From positions 186,001 to 250,000 of the forward strand of contig JAQJVL010000518.1 in the NCBI GenBank assembly GCA_035578905.1: a stretch of 64,000 nt of DNA. Direction: 5' to 3'. Made by a program: the position numbers and the translations under genes. Source of the DNA: Stictocephala bisonia (taxonomy: Eukaryota; Arthropoda; Insecta; Hemiptera; Membracidae). Below, in pieces: positions 10,345 to 21,665 of the stretch. Position 1 is the first letter of the stretch, and each line of letters starts with the position of its first letter. The notes below the pieces were generated by a model. The model did not search any database, was not told where the DNA came from, and worked only from the letters and a program-made list of their open reading frames with translations.

Positions 10345-10582
10345 TTAATCTTCAGCTGTTAAACAAAAATGAAATCAAACCCAAGTGATACCATTGGGTA
10401 TTTTTACTAATAAATATGTAGCAACACAAGTAGTGTAAGTGAAATACTGTAAATAAATTTAATATTGTGATTTTACTTTATACAGTTAATCAACTATTAT
10501 TTGTTGTCAAAAGTCACATGCCGAGGCCAAAGGCCGAGGCAGCGAGTGTCGGGCTTAGCACGTGAAGCGTGCACGGGTGTGC
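10345..10582 (+). repeat. Dispersed Helitron-like repeat, copy 1
   Basis: This matches 50860-51115 along its length: 'ttaatcttcagct', 'ttaaacaaaaa', 'catTgggta', 'gagatactgta', 'aaggccgagg' and a final GC-rich hairpin segment. The 50.9-51.1 kb copy ends in CTAGT, which points to Helitron 3' ends. Here the end abuts the 5' end repeat at 10583. Confidence 0.5.
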
Positions 10583-10690
10583 CCTCTATAAAAGACAAAG
10601 CCCTGGATAACTCACTCATCACTAATTTTCCAACTTCCCATGTAGGTAGAGAGCTGACATTTTGTACACTGTTTCTTTAGTCTAAAATAG
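10583..10690 (+). repeat. Helitron-like 5' end (copy b)
   Basis: It starts TCTATAAAAGACAAAGCCC and shares about 105 bp with 9461-9575. The direct head-to-tail contact with the 3' end of the preceding repeat suggests tandem Helitrons. Confidence 0.45.
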
Positions 10691-12182
10691 GACAACTAAG
10701 CAGTTTTCAAGCCAGTATCTCAATAGCACTCCGTTCTACAGGCCTTCAAAGTTAATACATTATGCTTATGGTAAAAAAGTTAATTGAAAGAATTATATAC
10801 AAAAATTAAACAGTTAACAAAAAAGAATACTTACATTAAAAGTAGATAGTCTTATGAAATCATCTGATTTATTTTCAAAAAAGAAACTATTGCAACAGCT
10901 GTTTTCAATGGTTTATTTATGTTTTTAGTTATTTAACAAAATATTAAGATTGACCATTCAATATTCACTACGTGTTTATTATTTTAAGTTGTAATTTTTG
11001 TCTGCTTATATTTATCTATATTTATCGATTTAGTTTTGTATTAGTTATTTATTTATCAATTTATTTAATTTTATATCAGTTATTTTGAAATGGATTTAGT
11101 ATTGAGTGATCATTGAAAATCAGGACCTGCCCTTCATGTAGTTCTCATGACTCCTGGCGGTTTATGCCTGTTTCACGCAGTTGATTATTTTGTTCATGGA
11201 CATAATTAGAGTGATAGTAGTTTTTATCTGAGAAGAAGAGTGGTTTATTACCTTTTAGCTAACTGGGAGAGACTGAAAGTCTCAGGTGACGACTTATGTT
11301 AGATTTTAGATGACTTTTTTAAAAAACCTGTAGGTTACCATTGCAACAAATTTGTACAGTATAGAATTTTGTACTGTATGTAACTGTTATATAGTTCTAG
11401 AATATTTTTTAATAATATAACCATCCATTTTCCATACCTAGAATAAATTTGAAACAAAGTGGCTATTTTGAAAATCTAAATAAATATTTCAAATTCAATC
11501 TCAATTTTTTCTTTATTGTGTAAAGACAATGAATACATTGCATCATCGTCAACTACATAACACCCATTAATGCTCACAATAACCCGTGCATAAATACATT
11601 TTGCCATTCACACACCTTTCTTACCAGATGATGTCCGAAGTTTTGATTTTTGCAATTAAACTATAAGTTTGGCAAATCATCCCAGCGATCCATCACAAAC
11701 TCGTCAAGGCCATGAAACCAAAAGCATATATATTTTACAGTTTCCCAGGTAAACCCCCACCCCTTTTCCTTTTGTCACAAACAATATTTAGCCTACAAAT
11801 ATATTAAAACATAAAAAAATAATTTTACTTATTTGTTTATTTAATTTAGAATAGCCTGGTTTGTTTTGTACATTAAGATAGCATACACAAGATTCTTAGA
11901 TTAATGTTTACAATAATTTACTAATTTTTGTTTCTCAACTAAAGTCTGGAAAATGATCTAAAATCACTTACCCATTTTGGTAAAAAGCAAATGCCAAATG
12001 AGGGTTAGGTGGATTTCCATATCATAATTCATTAGCATGTACTTTTATGTTACGTGGTCTAGCATATTCAATCTGTATGCTTTGTTAAAAAATTTGATTT
12101 TATACTCTCATTTTTTATTGTCCTAGAATGACAAACTAATAAGTGTTTTTATCACTAATCGCGATGAAATGAAATGAATCTA
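10691..12182. other. Intronic AT-rich stretch
   Basis: No supported exon or transposon end is seen. The stretch lies inside the long intron of the unidentified - strand gene. Confidence 0.4.
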
Positions 12183-13510
12183 CGAGGGCTATCCAGAAAG
12201 TAATAGATGTTTTTGAATTGTGCGGCAGTGGGCCGGGCTACAGCCGCCATCTTGGTGTCAAAACACTCTGGCGTTCAGTACACATTGAGCTGTAGTCGCG
12301 CGCGGTCTGTATCTCTTTTGCTTGTCTCACTTTGAATAATTAAAATGTGTGCTGCAATTGAAAATCCCACCACTTGTGAAGTGCGTTCAGTGATAAGGTT
12401 TTTGTTGGCAAAAAACCATAAACCAATTGAAATCTATTGCCAACTGTGTGAAGTTTGTGGAAATGGAATAATGAGTGAAAGCAGAGTAAGGCAGTGGTGT
12501 ATTGACTTTAAAAATGGCCGCACCAATGTTCATGACGATAGTCGTAGCAGTCGGCCTAGCCTTGTGACTGAAGATTTGATGTTGAAAATCAATTACAAAG
12601 TTCATGAAAATTGCTGTTTCACAATGAATGAACTCTCAGATCATTTTCCACAAATTTCACGAAGTTTACTTCATGAAATTGTTGTAGGGAAGCTTAGATA
12701 CCTCAAATTTGTGCCAGGTGGGTCCCAAAAATCTTTACGTAAGATCACAAAAAACAAAGTCTTGCTGCATCGTTTAACTTTCCTTGATGAATACGACAAA
12801 CATGGTAACGAACTTCTCGATCGTATCGTTACTGATGATGAAACATGGGTGAAGCATGTCAATTGTGAAACAAAAATGCAGTCTATGAAATGGGGGCACA
12901 CCCATTCTCCAAAAAAAAACCAAGAAAACGTCTCCAACTCTGTCAACGAGAAAGATTATGGCAACTGTTTTTTGGGATGCTAAGGGTGTGATTCTGGTTG
13001 ATTTCCTTGAACGAGGATCAACAATCAACGCAGAGAGGTATTGTGAAACATTGCAGAAGCTATGGCGAGCGATACAAAAGAAGAGTAGGGGAAAATTGAG
13101 ATCAAATTTTGTTTTTCCACGACAATACACATCCCCATACAGCCAATCGTACACAAGAAGTCTTGGATGATTTTGATTGGGAAGTGTTTGATCATCCGCC
13201 TTATAGCCCAGATCTGGCACCAAGCGACTACCACCTCTTTCCAGCGATGAAGACCTTGCTCGCAACGCAGCGCTTCGATAGTGACGCTGAACTTCACGCT
13301 TGTGGTTAAGATCTCAGGCGGTAGATTCCTACAAAGCTGGAATCGAAAAACTTTTGGTTAATCACATTATGATAAATGTCTAAATTTTAACGGAGATTAC
13401 ATTGAAAAATAGCCTAAAAGTGTAGCTTTTAAATGTATATAATAAAATGTTCCTATTTCAGTTGGTTAATTTTTATTTCAAAACGTCTGATACTTTCTGG
13501 ATAGCCCTCG
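12183..13510 (+). mobile_element. Mariner transposon, dead copy
   Basis: The inverted ends CGAGGGCTATCCAGAAAGTA and TACTTTCTGGATAGCCCTCG are perfect over 20 bp and flanked by TA duplications (12181-12182 and 13511-13512). The length of 1328 bp is full mariner size. The transposase inside has several frameshifts. The element lies only 28 bp from the donor splice site of the - strand exon at 13539. Confidence 0.9.
12345..13383 (+). pseudogene. Mariner transposase, three frames
   Basis: The ATG at 12345 opens a frame with the mariner N-terminal helix-turn-helix, as in VRSVIRFLLAKNHKPIEIY and SESRVRQWC. The three catalytic Asp are recognisable as VTDDETWV, FFHDNTHPHTA and YSPDLAPSDYHLF, and the last two are 34 residues apart (DD34D). 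The frame changes near 12920-12960, near 13100 and near 13305. The C-terminal part then reads WLRSQAVDSYKAGIEKLLVN to a stop at 13383. Mariner transposase normally has about 345 residues and matches this total. It cannot be made as one protein from this copy. Confidence 0.9.
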
Positions 13511-13538
13511 TATAACCAAGCATACATTACAGATTTAC

Positions 13539-13741
13539 CTATGTAATGAGATATATTTGCTTCATATTTTTCCCTCTGTCCAACGATTGGCGCCACATAG
13601 TATTCGTAATGGACTTTGCATTTTTCAATAATGATCCCCAATTTTTGTACAATGTCGTCATCATTATTAAACAGCACTGGAACGGATGTATAGAAAATCT
13701 TCCAAAATTCTGCTGGAAGAGGTGGTTCGGAGACACTATCA
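13539..13741 (-). CDS. Candidate exon, unidentified gene (upstream exon)
   Basis: This is a 203-bp - strand segment between an acceptor (GCTGTTTTGCAG) and a donor (GTAAATCTG). Entry needs two bases from an earlier exon; it then runs 67 codons and leaves one base, which joins the exon at 5457-5627. Its translation includes SEPPLPAEFWKIFYTSVPVL, DDDIVQKLGIIIEKCKVHYE and APIVGQREKYEANISHYI. It resembles part of a long helical-repeat protein, but I do not recognise it. The intron to the next exon is about 7.9 kb and filled with transposons. Upstream exons were looked for between 13.8 and 18 kb without a convincing match. Confidence 0.5.
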
Positions 13742-15690
13742 CTGCAAAACAGCAAACTACCTTGTTAATTCAAATAAAAATAGAACATGGCAGTATGTAT
13801 ATCTGGAATAAATAACACATCCAAATTGAATATTGCTAAACAAGATACTTACTCAATATTTCATGATCAAAAAAGAATATGAAGCTTGCATTTTTATCAG
13901 ATGTTAACACTAGTCTGACCCAAGAGCAGTGGTAGATACGTCTTTATAAACGGATATCTGAGTATGTGCCCAGAAGAACAAGGATTTGGGATTTCAACTT
14001 AAAAACGCAAATATTTTGGGTATCGGTGACCCATAAAACATTTTTTGAAAATGTAATATTTTTTAATACTGACTTTATCCATCTAAGTTAGGTATCTAAT
14101 TAAAGGAACTTTTCTCCTGAATATAAATATACCTTCAGATATTGAAAAGGCAAATATTATGGGGCATATGTCCCAAAACCAAAATAATTCTCCTAAAACC
14201 AAAAAAAGGACAATCTTAAAATAAAATACCCAAGTGGGCTATCAAAATACAACTATTTATATCATAAATCTGAATATACCATTATAATTTGGAAGAGACA
14301 ACGTTTATAATGACTCTTCATGAATAAGGTTTTTCTGCAGAATGAAAACGTCTCTTGCATAAATATAGCCAATTCTTTAACCAATTCACACAAGGTTTAC
14401 GAATTTCGTTACGTAAGTGGAAACTGCATAGTTACAGTTTTGATAGTGAAACATTAGAAATAGGCCTACCTACTTTCCTGCATAGCCTATTGACTTTCAA
14501 TTAGTCTATAGGGTAATTCCATTACATACCCCACCCGTGGTTAAAACATAGGCTAGTTTTACCAACTTTGATAAATATTTTCATGTTGCTTTTATCTTGA
14601 ACAGATACTTGGGAACAATTATGGCCTATACCTAAAATTATTCCTCAACATAAATTGGCAAAATAATACTACTGTGGCTTGCCATATTTGCAAAGCTAAT
14701 AAAGCAAGGGCCAAGCACAAAATAAAAATTTGAGTACATTTTCCTTGAACTGCTAGCAGGCTATCATCAACCCAGATTTTAACACTGACTTAGAAATGCT
14801 GTTGAAGAAAAGTGCCTATTGGTTTGATTAGAGATAATTGAAGTTTTCCTATCAAAAAAATTAAGGATGTGAAATAATTGTAACTGGATTCCTAATGTTT
14901 CTTTGCATACATACCTTTCATTTAGAAAGTTGAAATTGATCAACTGGTTAGAAAGCTAAATGAACTTGGAATAGTTTCATACAGTTTTAAAAGAAATTAA
15001 TTAAGTTATATTTTTTAAAATAGAACAAGGCCTAGCTTACTTATACTTACACTTCCATGTTTGTGATCACTTCATAACAAATTGTTAGTCTTCCTTTGTG
15101 TATATGGTAATCTCAACCAATTTAAAAGAATTATAATAATTACTACATTATAATTTATGTAACCAAATTGTATTAGGGATTGTACTTTGGTAGGCATTTA
15201 TGATCCATTTTTGTTAACTAAACCGTGCCTCAATTAAACTCAGAACATTATGTTTTCCAGTTTACAAAATATAATTGTATTTCTATTTTCTATTGATATA
15301 AGCTGCCGACGGTATAAGCAAAATAACTTAGCTCAATAGACTAGGTAACATGCGTCTACAGTTTACCATTTACTTAACTTACAGTAACTGAGCTAAGTTA
15401 AACAACACAGAAAAAATGACACTTGGCGCAAATTTCATTCAAGTTTATACAAGTACAGTAGTGACTAGTAAACACTTGCTGTATTACAATACCATATGTT
15501 TACTGTTCAGGTAACTTCTTCTTCTCTGATGTGTCATACCAACCAAAATATTTCGCCTCAAAATTCCGCAGAATATATGTTAAAAGATCAGTTTGCTTTC
15601 GAAATGAGTTTATACACAAAGAGTAATATACTCTTCTTTATATTATAAATATTAAACATTTTATGGAATGCATATTTATTGTAACCTATT
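13742..15690. other. Intronic or intergenic AT-rich stretch
   Basis: No supported gene. A possible weak exon on the - strand at about 13851-13915 is discussed under rejected items. Confidence 0.35.
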
Positions 15691-15858
15691 ACCATAGACC
15701 TTCTATTATACTTATAATAATAATAGAAGGTATAGGTCTATAATAATAGGTATAATAGAAGGTCTATGCTATTACTCATTCTAGCTCACAAAAGGACATA
15801 AACGTATATACCTCCCTTTTACACTATCACATTATTATTAGAATAAGTAATAGCATAG
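15691..15858. repeat. Nested hairpins (MITE-like)
   Basis: CCATAGACCTTCTATTATA (from 15692) pairs with two following copies of its complement (near 15721 and 15751). The segment CTATGCTATTACTCATTCTA (15764-15783) pairs with TAGAATAAGTAATAGCATAG (15839-15858), with one mismatch. The whole 170 bp could fold into stacked hairpins. No coding potential. Confidence 0.5.
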
Positions 15859-15921
15859 AAAACGGATATTTTAACAATATTTATCATTCATTAAGCCAAC
15901 TTAATTTTATTGTATACTGCA

Positions 15922-15965
15922 CTAGCAGTGTACCTGTCCTTCATACAGGGTTTACGTTGATTTAT
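15922..15965 (-). mobile_element. Helitron 3' terminus, reverse orientation
   Basis: Read on the - strand, the sequence ends ...TATGAAGGACAGGTACACTG then CTAGT. This is the same family as the end at 245-283. The matching 5' end on the right is not recognisable. Confidence 0.45.
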
Positions 15966-16379
15966 ATTGTGCTTCTTGCCTTCAGTAATACAAAACATGG
16001 ATGAAAAGATTTCACTTTTACAAGTGAAGTCATACAAAAGTTGTAAAAGCGTTTACATATTTTGTTCCACCCTGTATATATCATCTGTATAGAAGTATGA
16101 TCACTCAAATCTTACAAAAAATACTGTTCACGTATTTTTTTAAATGTTAAAACCATATGTATTGTATTGTATATATGTTTTGTATTTACTTCTTTAATTT
16201 TTATAGGGGAAATTATAGCAGTATTCTAAAATGCACTTTTTTAGTATGTATTTTAAAATGATATTCGGTGTAATTTACCATTATAACTATGGTTGTAAAA
16301 TTAATAAAAATTCTAAAAATTAATACATCTTTTATTTTGAAGTATAGTAAATGAAAAGTAATAATCAATCGGTTCTGTA

Positions 16380-16620
16380 ACTTTAGTGTAGCGGTGCATT
16401 GTCAATGACAATCACACTCCTTGGTTCTAGGTTTGGAAGAAGCTTTTCCGTTATTCATTTAATATCATTATTATCGTTGTTATAATGTCGTCACTGTAAT
16501 TAGATGCTTTCCCCATTTTCAATGCATTTGAAACGAATCCTTTCTTGTCTATAGCATGAATTATGACCAAAAGTTTGGTAATGCAACACTGACTCCAAGG
16601 TTGAAAGAGTCAAACTTTTA
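16380..16620 (-). pseudogene. DDE-superfamily transposase fragment
   Basis: The - strand reads HAIDKKGFVSNALKMGKASN and, in shifted frames, KSFFQT / PNLEPRSVIVIDNAP. That resembles the second catalytic Asp region ('SVIVxDNAPYH') of IS630-like transposases common in insect genomes. Stops and frameshifts are present, and the ends of the parent element are not visible. Confidence 0.55.
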
Positions 16621-17094
16621 GATTTAATTGAATGGACAAACTTTTAATCCATATAAATTACATAGTTATCCTGCTCTCTGTTTGATTGCTCTTAAATATG
16701 TAATCCTTTCAAATTTAAGCGTATAACTTCATTTTGAATTTAAAGCATCGCATTAAATTGAGTAGTCCTCCTTTTAAAACCTAATCATTTCCAAACTATT
16801 CTTGAACTAGATTTACCTCCTTTAAAACCTATGTCTCCCCTTAATTTTGCTAGTAATAATTCAGTTGTTGGAAAACTTTTATATTCAAAATGGAAATAAA
16901 ACACTACAAATTTATCAAAGTCATCTAAACCTTTAATGGTCTTTTAGGAATACAGTTTTTATTTTCTATAAAAACACAGTCTTCATTGGTGTCATCACGA
17001 TCAGTTAGACTAGTTGTTCCAGTTTATTATTATTATTTTTTTTTTCGCAAAAACTCACTCGCTGACACCAGTTCCTGCGGCATTTCGTTGTCTT

Positions 17095-17504
17095 TCTTGT
17101 TTTATTTTCTGGTTTTCAAACTTCAGAAAAGTGTGTTAAGAGTGGTTTATGGGAAACCTCGAAGAATTTCGTTTAAGTCACTTTTTAAGGAGGCTAAATT
17201 TTTAACGTTCAAATCAATTTATATCTTAACTGCGTAACATTTGTTCAATACCACCTTCACCTTTTCAAACCAAATAATCCCCAACATCGTCACACCAATA
17301 TAATTTAAATCCCTGCCCACAGAACTATTTTTTTTAAAGCATCTATTAATCAGATGCATTAAACTTTACAATGCTCTCCCAGCCTCTGTGAAAGTAAAAA
17401 CAAGGCCGCATTTTGAGAGGGAAGTTAAGAGGTTTTTGATGCAGCAGGCCTATTACAGTGTCAGGGATTTTGTTGAGTGCGCTGATCATACTGATTTAAG
17501 CTAA
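17095..17504 (+). pseudogene. Non-LTR RT C-terminal remnant
   Basis: LQKSVLRVVYGKPRRISFKS followed, after a frameshifted gap, by IKLYNALPASVKVKTRPHF and QQAYYSVRDFVECADHTDLS with a stop at 17502 matches the last ~130 residues of Jockey/CR1-like RT ORFs. The same tail architecture is seen at 53.8-54.3 kb (LFNALPNHLKEVKS) and, on the other strand, at 44.8-45.1 kb. This is a 5'-truncated dead insertion. Confidence 0.65.
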
Positions 17505-18233
17505 GGTGAAAGGCCACCTGTATAAACTGTAGTTTATTTTAGAAGTAACACAAAGTTTAGTCTTATTTTAATCATTCTGACTATGTTAATGTTACCATAT
17601 TCAATTGATTTAGGTTATATTTAATCACCTAATGTAATTTATTGTTGACGCTATTTTGCAGTGTTATTCTATTTTAAATAATGAATTTCTGAGTTTTGTT
17701 GTTGGAAACTTACATCTTTCTGTTACTTCTTATCACATAAACCGGTCTACATTTGACACTGTTTCTCAACTTTTCCTGTGAAGTAATTTACCACAAAATT
17801 ATATTTTACCTTTTTATTAGTCATTGATTTATTGTTGTAATATATAAAAATGATGCATTATATATCAATTATATAAAAAATATAAGATCTTGAAGGTCGC
17901 ATGTTAAAATAATATAAGAGTAATAGATATTCACAGTATTAAATTAATAATATGTAAAAATGAATTAGAAACAGTTGTTATTTCAAAATAAAAATTATAG
18001 ATAGCCTATACAATGATTTGTAAATTGTAAATGTATAATTATATAAATGTTAATTACTTGTTAGCATATAAAACATTTTAAATTTACCAGTAGCTAATTT
18101 TCAATCTGTCCTCAACTATATGTTGTTTACATTTTCAATCAATCGATTTTATTTGTGTTAGAAATAGTCACTAGTCAAGAGGTTATATTTGATTCTTTAT
18201 TAAACTTATCATTTTAGTTATTTCTATACAAAT
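17505..18233. other. Upstream region of SSADH
   Basis: AT-rich. An acceptor-like TTATCATTTTAG ends at 18217, 17 bp before the ATG, so a 5'-UTR intron is possible. No promoter motif was identified with confidence. Confidence 0.35.
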
Positions 18234-19781
18234 ATGGGGTCAGTAATTTTCAAAAAGTATAATATTTTCTGTGAAAACATTAAGAGTTTTGAGCTAAGGC
18301 ACTTGAGCCTAACAGCTGACAGAGAAAACCAACTTAAATTACTAAAAACGAAAGCATTTGTTGGTGGAAATTGGGTGGCTGCAAAAAGTGGAAAGACGTT
18401 TGAAGTAACGAATCCTGCAACAAATGAAGTGATAGGAAATGTCCCAGATATGGATGTGGCTGACATACAAGCCGCTATTGTTGCAGCGAATGAAGCATTT
18501 AAGTCTTGGGGAAATACTACAGCTAAGGAAAGAGCAATTCTTCTTCGTAAATGGTACAATGCGATGCAAGATAATGCTTTTGACTTAGCAGCCATCGTCA
18601 CAGCCGAAGCTGGAAAACCTCTTTCAGAAGCTCTGGTAGAAGTCAATTACGGCAACTCTTTTGTTGAGTGGTTTTCTGAAGAAGCTAGGAGAATTAATGG
18701 AGATATAGTCCAAAGCCCACATAAGAACAGAGAAATGTTAATGATCAAACAACCAATTGGAGTTGCTGCACTTATCACTCCATGGAATTTCCCTCAAGCC
18801 ATGATCACACGGAAGGCAGGTGCAGCCTTAGCTGCAGGTTGTACTTGTGTAAACAAGCCTGCTGAGGATACACCATTTACCGCACTAGCTCTGGCAGAAC
18901 TTGCCCAACAAGTTGGCATTCCCAAAGGTGTAATTAATGTAGTAACAAGCGGGAGAGGCAATGCACCAGTTATAGGCAGAGAACTGTGCACAAGTCCTCA
19001 TGTGGCTGGTCTTTCCTTTACTGGGTCCACTGAGGTTGGGAAGCTACTGTACCAGCAGTGTGCGGGGGGAGTCAAGAGAGTCAGTCTAGAATTAGGTGGA
19101 AATGCTCCTTTCATCGTCTTTGAGAGTGCTGACATTGACAAAGCAGTGGAAGGAGCTATGGCATCTAAGTTTAGGAATTGTGGCCAGACCTGTGTCAGTG
19201 CTAATCGTTTTATCATACAAGAAAAAGTGTTTGAGCTTTTTGTACGAAAATTGAAAGATAAAATGAGTACTCTTAAACTTGGAGATGGAACCAAGCCTGA
19301 TGTTAATCAAGGTCCTCTGATCAATATGAAGCAAGTTGAAAAGATGGAAAGTGTAGTAAAAGATGCTATTGATAAAGGAGCCAACGTTGTTTATGGGGGT
19401 AAACGTGCTGCCAGTGTCGGAAAACAGTTTTTCGAACCTACACTTCTGACCGAAATCAAACCAGAAATGGCTTGTTACAAGGAAGAAATATTTGGTCCAG
19501 TTGCTGTATGTATAAAATTCCAAACGGAGGAGGAAGCAGTTGAAATTGGGAATAGCACAAACAGTGGGCTGGCCGGTTATTTCTACTCCAACAATGTGGG
19601 TCAGGTGTGGCGAGTGGCCAGGCGGCTAGAAGTGGGCATGGTGGGGATCAACGAGGGACTCATTTCGTCCGCCGAAGCTGCCTTCGGAGGTATTAAGGAG
19701 TCAGGTATAGGTCGGGAGGGCTCTCACTACGGCCTTGACGAGTACCTCTACATTAAGTATATCTGCTTTGGAAACTTGTGA
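18234..19781 (+). CDS. ALDH5A1: Succinate-semialdehyde dehydrogenase, mitochondrial
   Basis: This 515-residue aldehyde dehydrogenase oxidises succinic semialdehyde to succinate with NAD+, the last step of the GABA shunt in mitochondria. Family signature blocks are clear: GDI near residue 160, [18 protein letters not shown], the NAD-binding Lys in [18 protein letters not shown], the general base Glu286 in LELGGNAPF, the nucleophile Cys320 in [17 protein letters not shown], and the C-terminal [13 protein letters not shown] and [13 protein letters not shown]. The first ~25 residues are basic and hydroxylated and could be a transit peptide. The ATG is the first in frame. The whole gene is one exon although its neighbour SCYL2 is split into 13. 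The second Cys that forms the redox switch in human SSADH (two residues after the nucleophile) is Ser322 here, and an unusual Cys316 precedes the nucleophile. Confidence 0.95.
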   Translation: MGSVIFKKYNIFCENIKSFELRHLSLTADRENQLKLLKTKAFVGGNWVAAKSGKTFEVTNPATNEVIGNVPDMDVADIQAAIVAANEAFKSWGNTTAKERAILLRKWYNAMQDNAFDLAAIVTAEAGKPLSEALVEVNYGNSFVEWFSEEARRINGDIVQSPHKNREMLMIKQPIGVAALITPWNFPQAMITRKAGAALAAGCTCVNKPAEDTPFTALALAELAQQVGIPKGVINVVTSGRGNAPVIGRELCTSPHVAGLSFTGSTEVGKLLYQQCAGGVKRVSLELGGNAPFIVFESADIDKAVEGAMASKFRNCGQTCVSANRFIIQEKVFELFVRKLKDKMSTLKLGDGTKPDVNQGPLINMKQVEKMESVVKDAIDKGANVVYGGKRAASVGKQFFEPTLLTEIKPEMACYKEEIFGPVAVCIKFQTEEEAVEIGNSTNSGLAGYFYSNNVGQVWRVARRLEVGMVGINEGLISSAEAAFGGIKESGIGREGSHYGLDEYLYIKYICFGNL

Positions 19782-19974
19782 TCATTTCTTACCCATATCA
19801 ATATTCGTATGAAAAGATATGTTTTATTTTTTTGTATCTATTGCTAAAAAAAGTAATCCCACTAGAAATATCACTTCTGTTATTGTGTTTGTATAGTATA
19901 TTATTTTTATTGTATAATATTATATTGAATATTATGTAGCTAATTGTATATTTTGATATATAGTTTAAATATAA

Positions 19975-19980
19975 AATAAA
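19975..19980 (+). promoter_or_regulatory. Poly(A) signal of SSADH
   Basis: AATAAA lies about 195 bp after the SSADH stop codon, and a second AATAAA lies near 20067. No genomic poly(A) tract follows, which argues against a recent retrocopy. Confidence 0.5.
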
Positions 19981-19981
19981 C

Positions 19982-21470
19982 GTCATATTCCCTGAATGTA
20001 TTCACATATATTTTCAAGATAAATTACAATTAAGTTTTGTTAAATGAGATTGAATCTCGCCGTTCAAATAAATATTGTCAAGAAATAATTTTTATAAATA
20101 ACTTTTTTTATAAAATGTTTCCAATATGTAGTGATAATATTTAGTGACATTTTAAACATGGACTTTTATAATTTTCCAAAGAAGAGAGTAAACGTTCATA
20201 AGTTATAGGATTGTTCAAAGTTTATTCCAATGCTTTTTATTTCATATTATTCTTTAAAATTTAAATGTTAGTTATAAGTCTCCTTGCAGAGGTTTTTACT
20301 TTATGATACTAGTAATGTGTTAGTAATAATTTATTTTTTTAACCTGTATAAAATTATAGTTTTTAATAAGGAAAGTAATTATAACTAACATTAAACTACA
20401 CTTTGTTTGATATTATTATTTTTTTAATAATGCTGTTTGTATTTATCACATCTAAAGTATTTTTAAAGTTGTCTCTGGATTTGCAATTGAAGCACAAATA
20501 TCGCCTGTTCTTGAGATACAGAACAAAGGTTTGTTAAACTTTTAGTGAGTTCCAAGGATATTATTGTTTGTGACTGATAAATCACTAAGACCAGAGTATA
20601 AGTTATACTAACATGTCTATACTATGTAGTTCATTGTTGTACCCCTCGTCGTCTTTAATTTGTTTGCTAGTGATTAGTAACAACTCCTAGATTATAAGAT
20701 ATTTGAATGCCACAAAAGGGTGATGTAGTATGAGTGACATCACACTCTATTAAAGACATGAGTCACTTAATCAACTCTCCCACTTACTCCTCTTTGGGAG
20801 CTTGAACAGTTCTTTTAAAGCAATGATAAAAACTTTTCCTGCTCACCCACTTAATCTAGGCTTTCATGTTCCATAATTTAAACTCACCCTTAGTGGCTAA
20901 ATGCACAATAGGGATTGTATCCAAGTGTACTATAGTTTTTTTTTAATTTATAATCTGTTAACTCTTTATGAGAAGAAAGATATATTTATTTTGGTCCCTT
21001 GATAACTTGAGTTTTTGATCCCTATTAGCACCAGCTTACCCCTGTCTCAATAAGTTATTGTACCACTTAGAATTTATTTTAAATTAGATTCAAAGTTCTG
21101 GTGTAAATAAATATGTGTGTGTTAAAATTGTCACAAAGCTTTATTTTTTCTCAATTCTAATAAGTATTTTTGCTGATTTAGGCTGTAACAATTTATTAAA
21201 GAATAATTTTGTATTTTAATATCATCACATATAACAGGAAGTATATGTGTATTGCTTTCCTGTATTATTTTGTTTATGAGAGAATACTATTTACTACCAT
21301 TGTCCTTTAATATTATTATTATTATTGCTATTGTTACTATTAATCTGGTGTGTAAAGTAGGTTAGTTTTAGAGGGGAAGCTGAGTTGTGTTAAACTGGAT
21401 GCTGCGTTATTATTTTGTATGTTAGATTTGAAAAATTAGCCTACCAAAGAATATGTTTAGTTCTATTTTG
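19982..21470. other. Intergenic AT-rich stretch
   Basis: No gene. Short (ATT)n runs occur near 20411 and 21310. Confidence 0.4.
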
Positions 21471-21475
21471 TTAGC

Positions 21476-21665
21476 ATTAGTGGCGCAGTGATGATACCCA
21501 GCTACTTGGGGCAAAGTGTTGTGGAGATTGTAAGCGATAGGTTGGGTGCTCGGTCCTCTTAATACCAACATGGCGTCCACTCAATGGTTGCTATCGGCGT
21601 GGACACTACTAGAGAAGTCTGGGGTGTCCATATTGGGTGTTAATCATTGCACAGGATGTTGTGTG
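21476..21665 (+). repeat. Dispersed repeat R, copy 1
   Basis: About 190 bp match 53571-53765 in the same orientation. Shared words include 'cagctacttg', 'tatggagatt'/'tgtggagatt', 'ctcggtcctcttaatacca', 'ctcaatggttgctatc' and 'actagagaag'. The open frame of 64 codons here is broken in the other copy, so it is not a gene. Class unknown. Confidence 0.6.

Noticed and set aside
11620..11760. - strand 38-codon frame (KGWGFTWETVKYICFWFHGL) next to a donor-like site
   Set aside because: Stops on both sides and no acceptor in the right place; no phase link with neighbouring exons.
13851..13915. Possible - strand exon (TSDKNASFIFFDHEIL) with a strong donor GTAAGTATC
   Set aside because: Its exit phase (one base) does not fit the exon at 13539-13741, which needs two bases, and the acceptor lacks a pyrimidine tract.
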